Shown in pieces: positions 1 to 8,704 of a stretch of 18,132 bases of DNA (positions are counted from its first letter, which is position 1; each line of letters begins with the position of its first letter). The notes below the pieces were generated by a model. It was not told where the DNA came from and did not search any database. It saw only the letters and a program-made list of their open reading frames with translations. The DNA lies in contig JAEZFL010000005.1 in the NCBI GenBank assembly GCA_023417515.1, positions 1-18,132 of the forward strand, written 5' to 3'. Source of the stretch: Pseudomonadota bacterium. GTDB lineage: Bacteria > Pseudomonadota > Alphaproteobacteria > Sphingomonadales > Sphingomonadaceae. The translations under genes were made by a program, and so were the position numbers.

Positions 1-457
1 CGTTCGCGCCGACCAGGGCGAGCCGGTAGGCGGCACGCGAGGCGAGCGGGTCGCCGCTTTCCTGCGCCAGGCGGTAGGCGGCGAGCAGGAAGGTCTGGGC
101 CTGGCGCTGGCTGCCGCCGGCGCTGACCCGCATCAGCTCGCCCGCCGCCACGCAATATCGGGCGAGGGCGAGCGGGGCGGGGGCCTGGGCCGAGACCAGC
201 GCGACGTCGAGCGCGGCGGGGCTGGCCGATGAGGCGTCGCCACGGGCTCGAAGCTCTGCGAGCCGTGCCTCGACCCTCTCGGCGGTGGCGGTCAGTGCCT
301 GGTCGGTCGGGTAGGCGGGCGCTTGCGGCCCCATGTCGGCGGCGGCGGTGCAGAGCTGGTCGGCAGGCGAAAGCGCGGCAGGCTGCGCGTAGGCGACGCC
401 CGGCGCGGCCAGGCCGACCGCCATCGCCGCGAGTCCGGTCAGGACCAGGTGCGTCAA
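1..457 (-). CDS. Secreted protein of unknown function (5' part only)
   Basis: I do not recognise this gene, and only about 152 N-terminal codons are inside the window; the 3' part continues past base 1. The frame is open from a TTG codon at 457-455, preceded by a GGGGGAG ribosome-binding site at 463-469 with 5-6 bases spacing. A second in-frame TTG lies at 463 but is adjacent to that site, so 457 is preferred. The N-terminus is a typical signal peptide: a hydrophobic stretch rich in Leu, Ala and Val, then a PGVAYA-Q signal peptidase I site about 26 residues in. The mature part is Ala-rich and helical, with residues such as QAQTFLLAAYRLAQESGDP that resemble TPR- or Sel1-like helix pairs. The protein is therefore probably periplasmic or exported, possibly repeat-containing. 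It lies 59 bases downstream of fghA on the same strand, which may be coincidental. Confidence 0.6.
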   Translation of the reverse strand, partial: MTHLVLTGLAAMAVGLAAPGVAYAQPAALSPADQLCTAAADMGPQAPAYPTDQALTATAERVEARLAELRARGDASSASPAALDVALVSAQAPAPLALARYCVAAGELMRVSAGGSQRQAQTFLLAAYRLAQESGDPLASRAAYRLALVGAN

Positions 458-516
458 GCTCAACTCCCCCCAAGCGCGGGCGGAGCCTAGCGCAATGTCC
501 TCAGCCTTGCACCCCG

Positions 517-1356
517 CTACCGAAGCCGCTCGGCGTGCCAGCGCAGATGGTCGTCCATGAAGGTCGAGATGAAATAATAAGAATGGTCGTAGCCCGGCTG
601 CATGCGCAGGACGAGCGGGATGCCGGCGTCGCGGCAGGCGTCTTCAAGCAGCTGCGGGCGAAGCTGCTCGGCGAGGAAATTGTCCGCCTCGCCCTGGTCG
701 ACGAGCAGCTCCGGGACTCGGGCGCCGTCCTCGATCAGGGCGACGGCGTCGTGCCCGCGCCAGGCGGAGCGGTCGGTGCCGAGATAGCCGGCGAGCGCCT
801 TCTCGCCCCACGGCACCTGGCTTGGAGCGACGATCGGCGCGAAGGCGGACACGCTTCGGAATCGGCCGGGATTCCTGAGCGCGATGGTCAGTGCGCCGTG
901 GCCGCCCATCGAATGGCCGGTGATCGCCTGGCGTCCGGGGTCGATCGGAAAAGCGGAGGCGACGACCTCCGGCAGCTCGTCGACGATGTAGGAATACATC
1001 CGGTAATGCCGGTCGAATGGCGCCTGCGTCGCGTCGACATAGAAGCCTGCGCCGAGGCCGAAATCGTATGCGGCCGCGGGGTCGTCGGGCACCCCTTCGC
1101 CGCGCGGGCTGGTGTCCGGAGCGACGAAGATCAGCCCGAGCTCGGCGCAGGCGCGGCGATACTCGCCTTTCTCGGTGACGTTGGCGTGGGTGCAGGTCAG
1201 GCCCGACAGATACCAGACCACCGGGCACGGGGAGCCGTCGTCCGCCTGGGGCGGGACGAAGACCGAGAAGGTCATGTCGGTGCCGGTCGACCGGCTGGCA
1301 TGCTTCACGACATGCTGAGTGCCGCCATAGGCACGGGTGACTGAGAGCGTGTCCAT
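517..1356 (-). CDS. fghA: S-formylglutathione hydrolase
   Basis: Cytoplasmic esterase of 279 residues that hydrolyses S-formylglutathione to formate and glutathione, the second step of glutathione-dependent formaldehyde detoxification (also called frmB). The alpha/beta-hydrolase nucleophile motif GHSMGGHG places the catalytic serine at residue 149. The family's acid and base are visible as Asp225 in QGEADNFL and His258 in GYDHSYYF. The YLSGLTCTHAN segment near residue 49 is typical of esterase D-type enzymes. The length matches the family (about 275-285). I chose the ATG at 1356 because GGAG lies 6 bases upstream and the protein then begins MDTLSVTRAYGG. The open frame extends 12 codons further upstream, but that part is translated repeat sequence. 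It follows frmA on the same strand across a palindromic element, so the two probably form one transcript. Confidence in function is high. Confidence 0.95.
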   Translation of the reverse strand: MDTLSVTRAYGGTQHVVKHASRSTGTDMTFSVFVPPQADDGSPCPVVWYLSGLTCTHANVTEKGEYRRACAELGLIFVAPDTSPRGEGVPDDPAAAYDFGLGAGFYVDATQAPFDRHYRMYSYIVDELPEVVASAFPIDPGRQAITGHSMGGHGALTIALRNPGRFRSVSAFAPIVAPSQVPWGEKALAGYLGTDRSAWRGHDAVALIEDGARVPELLVDQGEADNFLAEQLRPQLLEDACRDAGIPLVLRMQPGYDHSYYFISTFMDDHLRWHAERLR

Positions 1357-1367
1357 TATCTTCTCCA

Positions 1368-1451
1368 CGTCATGCTGAACTTGTTTCAGCATCCATTCTC
1401 GAGCCGCGGTGCAGTCGGAGAGATGGACCCTGAAACAAGTTCAGGGTGACG
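1368..1451. repeat. Palindromic double-hairpin repeat element (type 1)
   Basis: Two 29-base arms, 1368-1396 and 1423-1451, are inverted copies of each other and flank 26 bases of spacer. They differ at only four positions. Each arm is itself a hairpin with an 8-bp stem and the loop CTTGT: the left arm reads ATGCTGAA then TTCAGCAT, and the right arm (reverse complement) reads ACCCTGAA then TTCAGGGT. The four differences are two complete base-pair exchanges (TG:CA becomes CC:GG), so both hairpins stay intact. The element fills the gap between the frmA stop codon and the fghA ribosome-binding site, with the right arm ending 4 bases after the frmA stop. Sequences of this kind recur in sphingomonad genomes as far as I recall, but I could not count copies. 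A role in mRNA stability or partial attenuation is inference. Confidence 0.85.
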
Positions 1452-1455
1452 ATCC

Positions 1456-2568
<1,113 letters not shown>

Positions 2569-2690
2569 TTGCAACTCCTTGTGTCAGCGCTCCGACTAGC
2601 CCCGCTGAGGCCGGGTTCCTAGACCCAAGACGATGGAACGAGGCGGCCGCGGCGCGGTTTGGGCGTTTCGCCGGGTAAACGGAGAAGCGG
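2569..2690. promoter_or_regulatory. Divergent intergenic region between frmA and the SDR-DoxX operon
   Basis: This 122-base gap lies between two divergent transcription units and must contain both promoters. I can see the two ribosome-binding sites (AGGAG for frmA at its left edge, GGAG at 2681-2684 for the plus-strand gene). I cannot point to convincing -35/-10 pairs or an operator palindrome. Confidence 0.4.
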
Positions 2691-3983
2691 ATGCGGGTGC
2701 TGGTCCTGGGCGCGACCGGGCTGATCGGGTCGGCGGTAACCGCCCGCCTCGTCGCGGCGGGTCACGAGGTGGTCGGCCTCACCCGCACATGCGATTCCGC
2801 GGCGCGGCGGCTGCCGGTGGCGCGCTGGATCGTCGCGGACCTGCGCGACATTCGCCGGCCAGAGGATTGGCTGCCGCATTTGCGGGGGATCGATGCCGTG
2901 GTGAACTGCGCCGGCACGCTCCAGGACAGTGTCCGCGATTCCACGTCGAAAGTGCATCGCGACGCGCCTGCCGCTCTGTGGCGCGCCTGCGAGCAGGCCG
3001 GCGTTCGCCGAGTCATCCATTTCTCGGCGATGGGCGTGGACCGGGGCGGCCTCACCGATTTCTCCCGCACCAAGAAAGCGGGCGACGAGGCGCTGGGGGC
3101 GACCAGCCTCGACTGGGTGATCCTGCGCCCCTCGGTCGTGGTGGGGCGCCAGGCTTATGGCGGAAGCGCGCTGTTCCGCGCTCTCGCGTCGCTGCCGGTG
3201 ATGCCGCGCATCGAGGACGCCGGTCCGCTCGACATCGTCCAGCTCGATGACGTCGCCGAGACGGTGGCACGGCTGCTCCAGCCGGGCGCGGCGTCGCGCG
3301 TGGCGCTGGAGCTGGCGGGTCCTGAGCGGCTGCAGTTCGACGAGGTGGTGTCGGCCTATCGAAGCTGGCTCGGCTGGAAGCCGGCGCGGCGGATCCGGGT
3401 GCCGGCCTTCCTGATGGGCCTGATGTGGCGGCTGGGCGATCTCGTCGCCTGGTTCGGCTGGCGGCCGCCGCTGCGCTCGACGGCTCGGCGCGAGATCGTT
3501 CGCGGCGCGATCGGCGATGGGAGCGCCTGGCGGGCGGCGACGGGCATCGAGCCGCAATCGCTCGGCGCCGCCCTCGCCGCCGAGCCGGCGTCGGTGCAGG
3601 AGCGCTGGTTTGCGCGCCTCTACCTGCTCAAGCCGGTCGCCTTCGCGACCTTCATCCTGTTCTGGCTGCTCACCGCGATCGTCTCGGTGGGGCCGGGCTA
3701 TCGCTGGGCGGTCAACGTGATGGAGGCGAGCGCTGCGGCGCCGATCGCCGTCCTCACCGTGATCGCCGGAAGCCTCGCCGACCTCGCCGTGGCAGCGCTC
3801 ATCCTGTTCCGGCGCACCGCCAGGCTCGGCCTCGTCCTCGGCCTGCTCGTGACCCTCGGCTACGTCGCGTCGGGCACCTTGCTTCGTCCGGACCTGTGGG
3901 CCGATCCGCTGGGGCCGATGATGAAGGTGTGGCCGATCCTGGTGCTCAATCTCATCCTTCTGGCAATATTGGACGAGCGATGA
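2691..3983 (+). CDS. SDR-type NAD(P)-binding protein fused to a DoxX-like membrane domain
   Basis: The 430-residue protein has two parts. Residues 1 to about 295 form a Rossmann-fold domain of the atypical short-chain dehydrogenase type, with the dinucleotide motif GATGLIG at 7-13 and the strand VIHFSAMGV near 108. Residues from about 308 to the end contain four hydrophobic segments (roughly 312-334, 345-370, 378-395 and 410-427) resembling the DoxX-like domain that follows such SDR domains in other proteobacteria. The nucleotide-binding domain is therefore probably held at the inner membrane. The position where a catalytic YxxxK would be expected reads F124-S-R-T-K128, so the tyrosine appears to be phenylalanine and classical SDR catalysis is doubtful. 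The start ATG has GGAG six bases upstream. It is the first gene of a three-gene operon and its TGA overlaps the next start. The substrate is unknown. Confidence 0.85.
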   Translation: MRVLVLGATGLIGSAVTARLVAAGHEVVGLTRTCDSAARRLPVARWIVADLRDIRRPEDWLPHLRGIDAVVNCAGTLQDSVRDSTSKVHRDAPAALWRACEQAGVRRVIHFSAMGVDRGGLTDFSRTKKAGDEALGATSLDWVILRPSVVVGRQAYGGSALFRALASLPVMPRIEDAGPLDIVQLDDVAETVARLLQPGAASRVALELAGPERLQFDEVVSAYRSWLGWKPARRIRVPAFLMGLMWRLGDLVAWFGWRPPLRSTARREIVRGAIGDGSAWRAATGIEPQSLGAALAAEPASVQERWFARLYLLKPVAFATFILFWLLTAIVSVGPGYRWAVNVMEASAAAPIAVLTVIAGSLADLAVAALILFRRTARLGLVLGLLVTLGYVASGTLLRPDLWADPLGPMMKVWPILVLNLILLAILDER

Positions 3984-4459
3984 TGACCACTTACTTCATC
4001 CTCAAATATCTCCATGTGATCGGCGCCACCGTGCTGCTCGGCACCGGCGCCGGAATCGCCTTCTTCATGCTGATGGCGCACCGCGGCGGCGACCCGGCGG
4101 TGATCGCTGGCACGGCGCGGATCGTGGTCATCGCCGACATCGTCTTCACGACGACAGCGGTCATCGCCCAGCCGGTCACCGGCGTTCTGCTGGTGCGCGA
4201 GGTCGGCTATTCGCTGTGGGAAGGATGGATCGTCGCGTCGCTGGCGCTTTACGTGTTCACCGGCCTGTTCTGGCTGCCGGTCGTGTGGATGCAGGCCAGG
4301 ATGCGCAATCTCGCTCAGGCCGCGGTGGCGAGCGGCGAGCCGCTGCCGCACGCTTATCACCGGCTGTTCCGCTGGTGGTTCGCGTTCGGCTTCCCGGCCT
4401 TTGCCGCTGTGATGGCGATCTTTTGGCTGATGATCACTCGGCCGCAGGAGATATTATGA
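3980..4459 (+). CDS. DUF2269-like integral membrane protein
   Basis: A 159-residue inner-membrane protein with four predicted transmembrane helices at about 5-30, 47-72, 84-105 and 130-152. The opening YFILKYLHVIGATVLLGTGAG and the pattern of conserved His, Gly and aromatic residues resemble the DUF2269 family, whose function is not established. The family call is by recognition, not by search. Its ATG at 3980 overlaps the TGA of the preceding gene in an ATGA motif (3980-3983), indicating translational coupling; a second ATG directly follows at 3983. Its own stop overlaps the next start in the same way. The arrangement suggests that the three membrane proteins are made together and may form one complex, which is inference. 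Confidence 0.8.
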   Translation: MMTTYFILKYLHVIGATVLLGTGAGIAFFMLMAHRGGDPAVIAGTARIVVIADIVFTTTAVIAQPVTGVLLVREVGYSLWEGWIVASLALYVFTGLFWLPVVWMQARMRNLAQAAVASGEPLPHAYHRLFRWWFAFGFPAFAAVMAIFWLMITRPQEIL

Positions 4460-4956
4460 GCGATAGGCCGCCCCTTGCCAGTCGTCTGATTCTCGGCGCC
4501 GTCGCCGGCTTCGTCGCGACGCTGCCGATGACCATCGCGATGCGCAAGCTCCACGGCCGCCTGCCGCCCGGCGAGCGCTATCCCGCGCCGCCGCGCGAGC
4601 TGATCGACTCGACGACGGCCGAAGCGGTGCTGGAGCAGCCGGCGCGCGACCTCACCATCGCCGCCCACCATCTCTATGGCGCCGCGACAGGCGCACTGGT
4701 CGCGGCCGCATTGCCGCGCGCCGGAGCCGTCACGGGGGCGGCCGCCGGCGTCGCGGTGTGGACGGGAAGCTATCTCGGCTGGATTCCGACCGTCGGGCTG
4801 CTCCGCCCGGCGACCGATCATCCGGAACGCCGGAACGGCATGATGATCGCCGCCCACCTCGTGTGGGGAGCGGCGACCGTGATCGCCTACCGCGAGCTGG
4901 TGCGCGAGCGGGACTCGCTGTTCTCCGGCGGCCCCGACAAGGACATGCCGGCCTGA
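4456..4956 (+). CDS. Small membrane protein of unknown function
   Basis: A 166-residue protein that I cannot assign to a family with confidence; it has the look of small DUF1440- or DUF6789-type membrane proteins. Hydrophobic segments lie at about 8-27, 68-87, 90-112 and 130-146. Two histidine-containing helix starts (AAHHLYGAATGAL near 69 and AAHLVWGAATVIAY near 132) look like an internal duplication of one helix type. The hydrophilic loop at about 35-66 is rich in Pro, Arg and Glu. The start is the ATG at 4456, which overlaps the upstream TGA (ATGA, 4456-4459) and has AGGAG five bases before it. It is the last gene of the operon; its stop codon is one base from the 3' end of a tRNA gene on the other strand, and no terminator is visible between them. 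Confidence 0.75.
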   Translation: MSDRPPLASRLILGAVAGFVATLPMTIAMRKLHGRLPPGERYPAPPRELIDSTTAEAVLEQPARDLTIAAHHLYGAATGALVAAALPRAGAVTGAAAGVAVWTGSYLGWIPTVGLLRPATDHPERRNGMMIAAHLVWGAATVIAYRELVRERDSLFSGGPDKDMPA

Positions 4957-4957
4957 A

Positions 4958-5033
4958 TGGTGCCGGGTGTCGGACTCGAACCGACGACCTACCGCTTACA
5001 AGGCGGTTGCTCTACCAGCTGAGCTAACCCGGC
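4958..5033 (-). tRNA. tRNA-Thr (anticodon UGU)
   Basis: The 76-base minus-strand gene folds into a full cloverleaf. The acceptor stem is GCCGGGT pairing with ACCCGGC. The D arm is GCTC/GAGC, and the anticodon stem ACCGC/GCGGT encloses the loop CTTGTAA, giving anticodon TGT (reads ACA). The T arm is GTCGG/CCGAC with loop TTCGAGT. A discriminator A is followed by an encoded CCA. All stems are Watson-Crick paired. The gene converges on the preceding membrane-protein gene with a single base between the tRNA 3' end and that stop codon. Confidence 0.97.
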
Positions 5034-5249
5034 GCGCGTGACGCCCATGCGTCAAGTGTTGCCCAAAATCCAGTCATCCACAGGAAGTGCACAGCCGCGC
5101 GCGGCGAGTCGGGTCAAACCCCTTGCCTTGGGTCACATTCATGCAACAAAGCCCGCTTAGGGGCGCCTCCGGACATCGCTGATTCCCAGCGAGCGCCCAT
5201 CTTGCGCATTTAAATCCAAGTGCCTTTCACCGTCTCCCCGGGGGGTAGA
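5034..5249. promoter_or_regulatory. Divergent region upstream of tRNA-Thr and the TonB receptor
   Basis: This 216-base gap must hold the promoters of the tRNA (minus) and the receptor (plus). It contains a perfect 6-bp inverted repeat with a 4-base spacer, TGACGC-CCAT-GCGTCA, at 5039-5054, only 6 bases upstream of the tRNA 5' end. A TTGCCT at 5123-5128 is a possible -35 for the receptor, but the matching -10 is poor. The receptor leader ends in a G-run (GGGGGGT) that serves as a weak ribosome-binding site. I could not identify a confident promoter in either direction. Confidence 0.4.
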
Positions 5250-8200
5250 ATGAAGAAGACCAGACTGCTTTGTGCCGCCGCAGCCATGTTCGTGGCGCCT
5301 CTCGCCGTTCAGGCGCAACAGATCACCAGCCAGATCGAGGGCCAGGTGACCGACGAAGCCGGCGCTCCGCTCGCCGGCGCCACCGTCGTCATCACCGACA
5401 CCCGCACCGGTGCCGCCCGCACCATCCAGGCCGGCGGCGAAGGCCGCTTCGTGGCCACCGGACTCACGGTCGGCGGTCCCTACACGGTCACCGCGACCGC
5501 GCCCGGCTATCAGGGCCAGACGGTCGGCGACCTGGTCACCACCCTTCAGGGCGCGACCACGCTCCAGTTCAACCTCGCCTCGGCCGAGGCCGGCGCCGAG
5601 AACGTCATCGTCGTGACCGGCCAGCGCGCCAACGTGCAGCTGCGTGCGATCGGCCCGGGCACCGCCTTCGGCCAGACCGTTCTTGCCGAAGCGCCGACAT
5701 TCAACCGCGACGTCCGCGACATCATCCGGATCGACCCGCGAGTCAGCCTCGACCGCGACGACGGCGGCTCGGGCCAGGACCGCATCTCCTGCCTCGGCGG
5801 CAACGACCGTGGCAACGCCTTCACCGTCGACGGAATCAGCCAGGGCGACGTCTACGGCCTCAACGACACCGGCTTCTCGTCGCGCTCCTCGACCCCGCTG
5901 CCCTATGACGCGGTGCGCGAGGCGCAGGTCCAGTTCGCGCCGTTCGACGTCGACTATGGCCAGTTCACCGGCTGCGCCATCAACGTCGTCACCCGCGGCG
6001 GCACCAACCAGTTCCACGGCACCGCCTTCTTCGAATATTCCGACAGCGGTCTTCGCGGCACGTCGGTCGACGGCCGCCCGGTCGCTCCGATCGAGCCGGA
6101 GAAGCGCTGGGGCGTGTCGCTCGGCGGCCCGATCATCCCGGACCGGCTGTTCTTCTTCGGTGCCTATGAGCATCAGGAAGCCGGCCAGTCGCAGGACGAC
6201 GGCCCGGCCGGCGCCGGCTATCCGAACGAGCTCGCCGGCGTGCCCGTCGCCGAGTTCAACCGAATCTCGGAGATCCTGAGCCGAGTCTATGGAATCGAGA
6301 CCGGCCCGCTGGTGCGCAGCCGTCCGTTCACCAACGACCGCTATTTCGCGCGCCTCGACTGGCAGATCAACGACGATCACCGCCTCGAGGGCACCTATCA
6401 GCGGCTCGAGGAAGGCACTGTCCGTCCGGACGATTTCTTCACCGGCCAGAACTCGCCGCAGGTCACCGGCCTCAACACCTTCCTCACCAGCGGCACGATC
6501 TCGAATTACTATTCGGGACGCCTCTACTCGACCTGGTCCGACACCCTTTCGACCGAGATCCGCTACTCGCGCTCCGAGGTCCAGGACCGTCAGGACCCGA
6601 TCGGCGGCGGCGAGGCGCAGTCGGCCAACCCGATTCCGCGGATCATCGTCGGCATCGACAATCCGGGCTCCACGCCGAACGGCGCGGTTCTCGCCGGCCC
6701 GGGCATCTCGCGCTCGGCCAACGACCTGCAGACCCTGGTCGAGCAATTCCGTGCGGTCGCCAACATCTCCGCCGGAGCGCATCAGTTCAAGTTCGGTGCC
6801 GAGATCAACCGGGCCGACATCTTCAACCTGTTCGTCCAGAACGCGACCGGCACCCTGACCTTCGCCAATGCCGACGCGCTCGAGCAGGGCTTGCTCAACA
6901 CCGGCTCTTCGACCACGACGACTCCGAACAACCTGGTCAACAACGTCTCGGCCGGCGCGTTCGGCAACTTCAGCCGTACCGGCGACGTCAACGACGCCGC
7001 GGCGAACTTCATCCGCAGCGTCTACTCGCTCTATGCCCAGGACGAGTGGACGGTGAACGACCGGATGGACGTGACCCTCGGCGTGCGCGTGGACTGGTAT
7101 GGCGGCGACCAGCCGGATCCCAATCCGAACTTCGCCGCCCGCTACGGCTTCACCAACACGAGCGGGTTCAGCAACCTCGACCCGGTGCTGATGCCGCGCT
7201 TCGGCTTCACCTATGACCTGGACGATTTCGCCGTCTTCTCGCGCACTCAGGTGCGCGGCGGCGTCGGCATCTTCTCGGGCGGCGATCCGCTGGTCTGGTT
7301 CGGCAACGCCTTCCAGAACAACGGCTTCGGCTTTGCCGAGGGCACGACCCGCTCGCCGGGCTGCCCGGCCGGCCAGATCGACGTCGTCGTCAACGGCCAG
7401 TTCACCGGCCTGCCCGCCTGCTTCCAGGCGGCAGCATCGGCGACCGCGGCGGCCGGCCTCGGCGACACCCAGTCGGTCGATCCGAACATCACCATCCCGA
7501 CCGTGCTCCGCGCCAATCTGGGCCTGCGCACTCAGCTCAACTTCATGGACAGCGGCTTCTTCAGCGGCTGGAACCTGGATCTCGACTATATCTACAGCCG
7601 CTACGAGAACCCCTATTCGATCGTGGACCTGTCGCAGACCCCGGACATCCGTGCGGGCCTGAACGGCTTCACCATCGACGGGCGGCCGATCTATCAGTCG
7701 ATCGACCCGACCCGGGCGGGCTGCACCGCGGTGCTGGTGTCGGCCAATCCGACGCCGGTCTATTCGGGCGTCAACGCGGCCTGCTTCGGCACCAGCCGCG
7801 ACGACGAGCTGATGCTCACCAACACGGATGGCTTCCGCAGCCATATCGCGTCGGTCATCCTGTCGAAGAATTTCGACGGGGGCATCTTCACGCCGGGCGG
7901 CTCGGTCTATTTCAACTTCGGCTACGCCTACACGGACGCCCAGGACCAGCGGAACATGTACAACTCCACCGCCGGGTCCAACTATGACCTGACGGCGGCG
8001 TTCGACCGGCAGAATCCGGCCGCCTCGCGCGGCTTCTTCGCGAGCCGGCACAACATCACGCTGGCGACGACCTTCCGCGAGGAGTTCTTCGAGAATCTGA
8101 CGACCTCGCTGGGCTTCACCTTCGTGGCTCGGTCAGGCCGTCCGTACAGCCTTACCTTCGGCGGTGGCGGCGTGTTCAACGACAGCGCGTCGGGCAACGA

Positions 8201-8678
8201 CAATGCCCTGGTCTACGTGCCGACCGGCGTGAACGATCCGAACTTGTCGCCCTCGTCCAACCCGGCCGCGGTCACGCAGTTGGTCAACTTCCTGCAGGGC
8301 CTGCCGTGCGCGCGCGGCTATGAGGGCCGCACCATCGAGCGCAACACCTGCAGCAACGACTGGTATTACGATCTCGACCTGAGCTTCTCTCAGGAACTGC
8401 CGGGGCCGGGCCGTCTGCTCGGCATTGGCGGGATGGACGACTCGCTGCGCGTGTTCGCGGTGTTCGACAACTTCCTGAACTTCCTCAACGACGAGTGGAA
8501 CATCCAGCGTCGCCGGAATTTCGCGGGGCTGCAGGACGTGGCGACCGTGAGCGGCGTGGACGCGCAGGGTCGCTACATCGTCAACGGCTTCACCGGTGGC
8601 AGCTTCGACGACGACAACCAGATCAACGTCTCGTCGTCGGTCTGGCGCGTGAAGATCGGCGTCGGCTACCGCTTCTGA
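5250..8678 (+). CDS. Oar-like TonB-dependent outer-membrane receptor
   Basis: A 1142-residue outer-membrane protein. Residues 1-22 are a signal peptide (MKKTR, hydrophobic core, VQA-QQ). Residues of about 28-110 form a carboxypeptidase-regulatory-like beta-sandwich (ITSQIEGQVTDEAGAPLAGA). A plug domain follows at about 130-250 with NAFTVDGISQGD, APFDVDYGQFTG and NVVTRGGTNQFHG, characteristic of Oar-type receptors. The rest is a beta-barrel ending in the outer-membrane signature KIGVGYRF with terminal Phe. It probably imports or senses a large substrate, using energy from TonB; the substrate cannot be read from sequence. The start is the ATG at 5250; a GTG at 5220 is open in frame but would place ten residues ahead of the signal peptide. 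Two plug cysteines (181 and 242) are noted separately. It is monocistronic, with a terminator directly after it. Confidence 0.93.
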   Translation: MKKTRLLCAAAAMFVAPLAVQAQQITSQIEGQVTDEAGAPLAGATVVITDTRTGAARTIQAGGEGRFVATGLTVGGPYTVTATAPGYQGQTVGDLVTTLQGATTLQFNLASAEAGAENVIVVTGQRANVQLRAIGPGTAFGQTVLAEAPTFNRDVRDIIRIDPRVSLDRDDGGSGQDRISCLGGNDRGNAFTVDGISQGDVYGLNDTGFSSRSSTPLPYDAVREAQVQFAPFDVDYGQFTGCAINVVTRGGTNQFHGTAFFEYSDSGLRGTSVDGRPVAPIEPEKRWGVSLGGPIIPDRLFFFGAYEHQEAGQSQDDGPAGAGYPNELAGVPVAEFNRISEILSRVYGIETGPLVRSRPFTNDRYFARLDWQINDDHRLEGTYQRLEEGTVRPDDFFTGQNSPQVTGLNTFLTSGTISNYYSGRLYSTWSDTLSTEIRYSRSEVQDRQDPIGGGEAQSANPIPRIIVGIDNPGSTPNGAVLAGPGISRSANDLQTLVEQFRAVANISAGAHQFKFGAEINRADIFNLFVQNATGTLTFANADALEQGLLNTGSSTTTTPNNLVNNVSAGAFGNFSRTGDVNDAAANFIRSVYSLYAQDEWTVNDRMDVTLGVRVDWYGGDQPDPNPNFAARYGFTNTSGFSNLDPVLMPRFGFTYDLDDFAVFSRTQVRGGVGIFSGGDPLVWFGNAFQNNGFGFAEGTTRSPGCPAGQIDVVVNGQFTGLPACFQAAASATAAAGLGDTQSVDPNITIPTVLRANLGLRTQLNFMDSGFFSGWNLDLDYIYSRYENPYSIVDLSQTPDIRAGLNGFTIDGRPIYQSIDPTRAGCTAVLVSANPTPVYSGVNAACFGTSRDDELMLTNTDGFRSHIASVILSKNFDGGIFTPGGSVYFNFGYAYTDAQDQRNMYNSTAGSNYDLTAAFDRQNPAASRGFFASRHNITLATTFREEFFENLTTSLGFTFVARSGRPYSLTFGGGGVFNDSASGNDNALVYVPTGVNDPNLSPSSNPAAVTQLVNFLQGLPCARGYEGRTIERNTCSNDWYYDLDLSFSQELPGPGRLLGIGGMDDSLRVFAVFDNFLNFLNDEWNIQRRRNFAGLQDVATVSGVDAQGRYIVNGFTGGSFDDDNQINVSSSVWRVKIGVGYRF

Positions 8679-8704
8679 TCCTCAACGGATCGGAGCAAGG
8701 AAGA

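Noticed and set aside
229..1344. A 371-codon plus-strand frame opposite fghA
   Set aside because: It spans the 5' end of one gene, an intergenic gap and most of fghA. Its composition is that of reverse-complement coding sequence.
1356..1392. An extended N-terminus of fghA starting at 1392
   Set aside because: The extra 12 codons are translated repeat sequence, and a good GGAG site serves the ATG at 1356.
1368..1451. Possible CRISPR or rho-independent terminator reading of the repeat elements
   Set aside because: There are only two arms, inverted rather than direct, with no spacer series; no U-run follows either hairpin, so termination is not supported.
4958..5060. A tRNA-associated integration site
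   Set aside because: There is no integrase gene, no duplicated tRNA 3' end, and no mobile-element genes on either side.
5157..8051. A 964-codon open frame on the minus strand opposite the TonB receptor
   Set aside because: It mirrors the receptor codons in GC-rich DNA with few stop codons. Its product is Asp/Val/Arg/Ala-rich with no recognisable motif, whereas the plus-strand frame has a signal peptide, plug and barrel signature.
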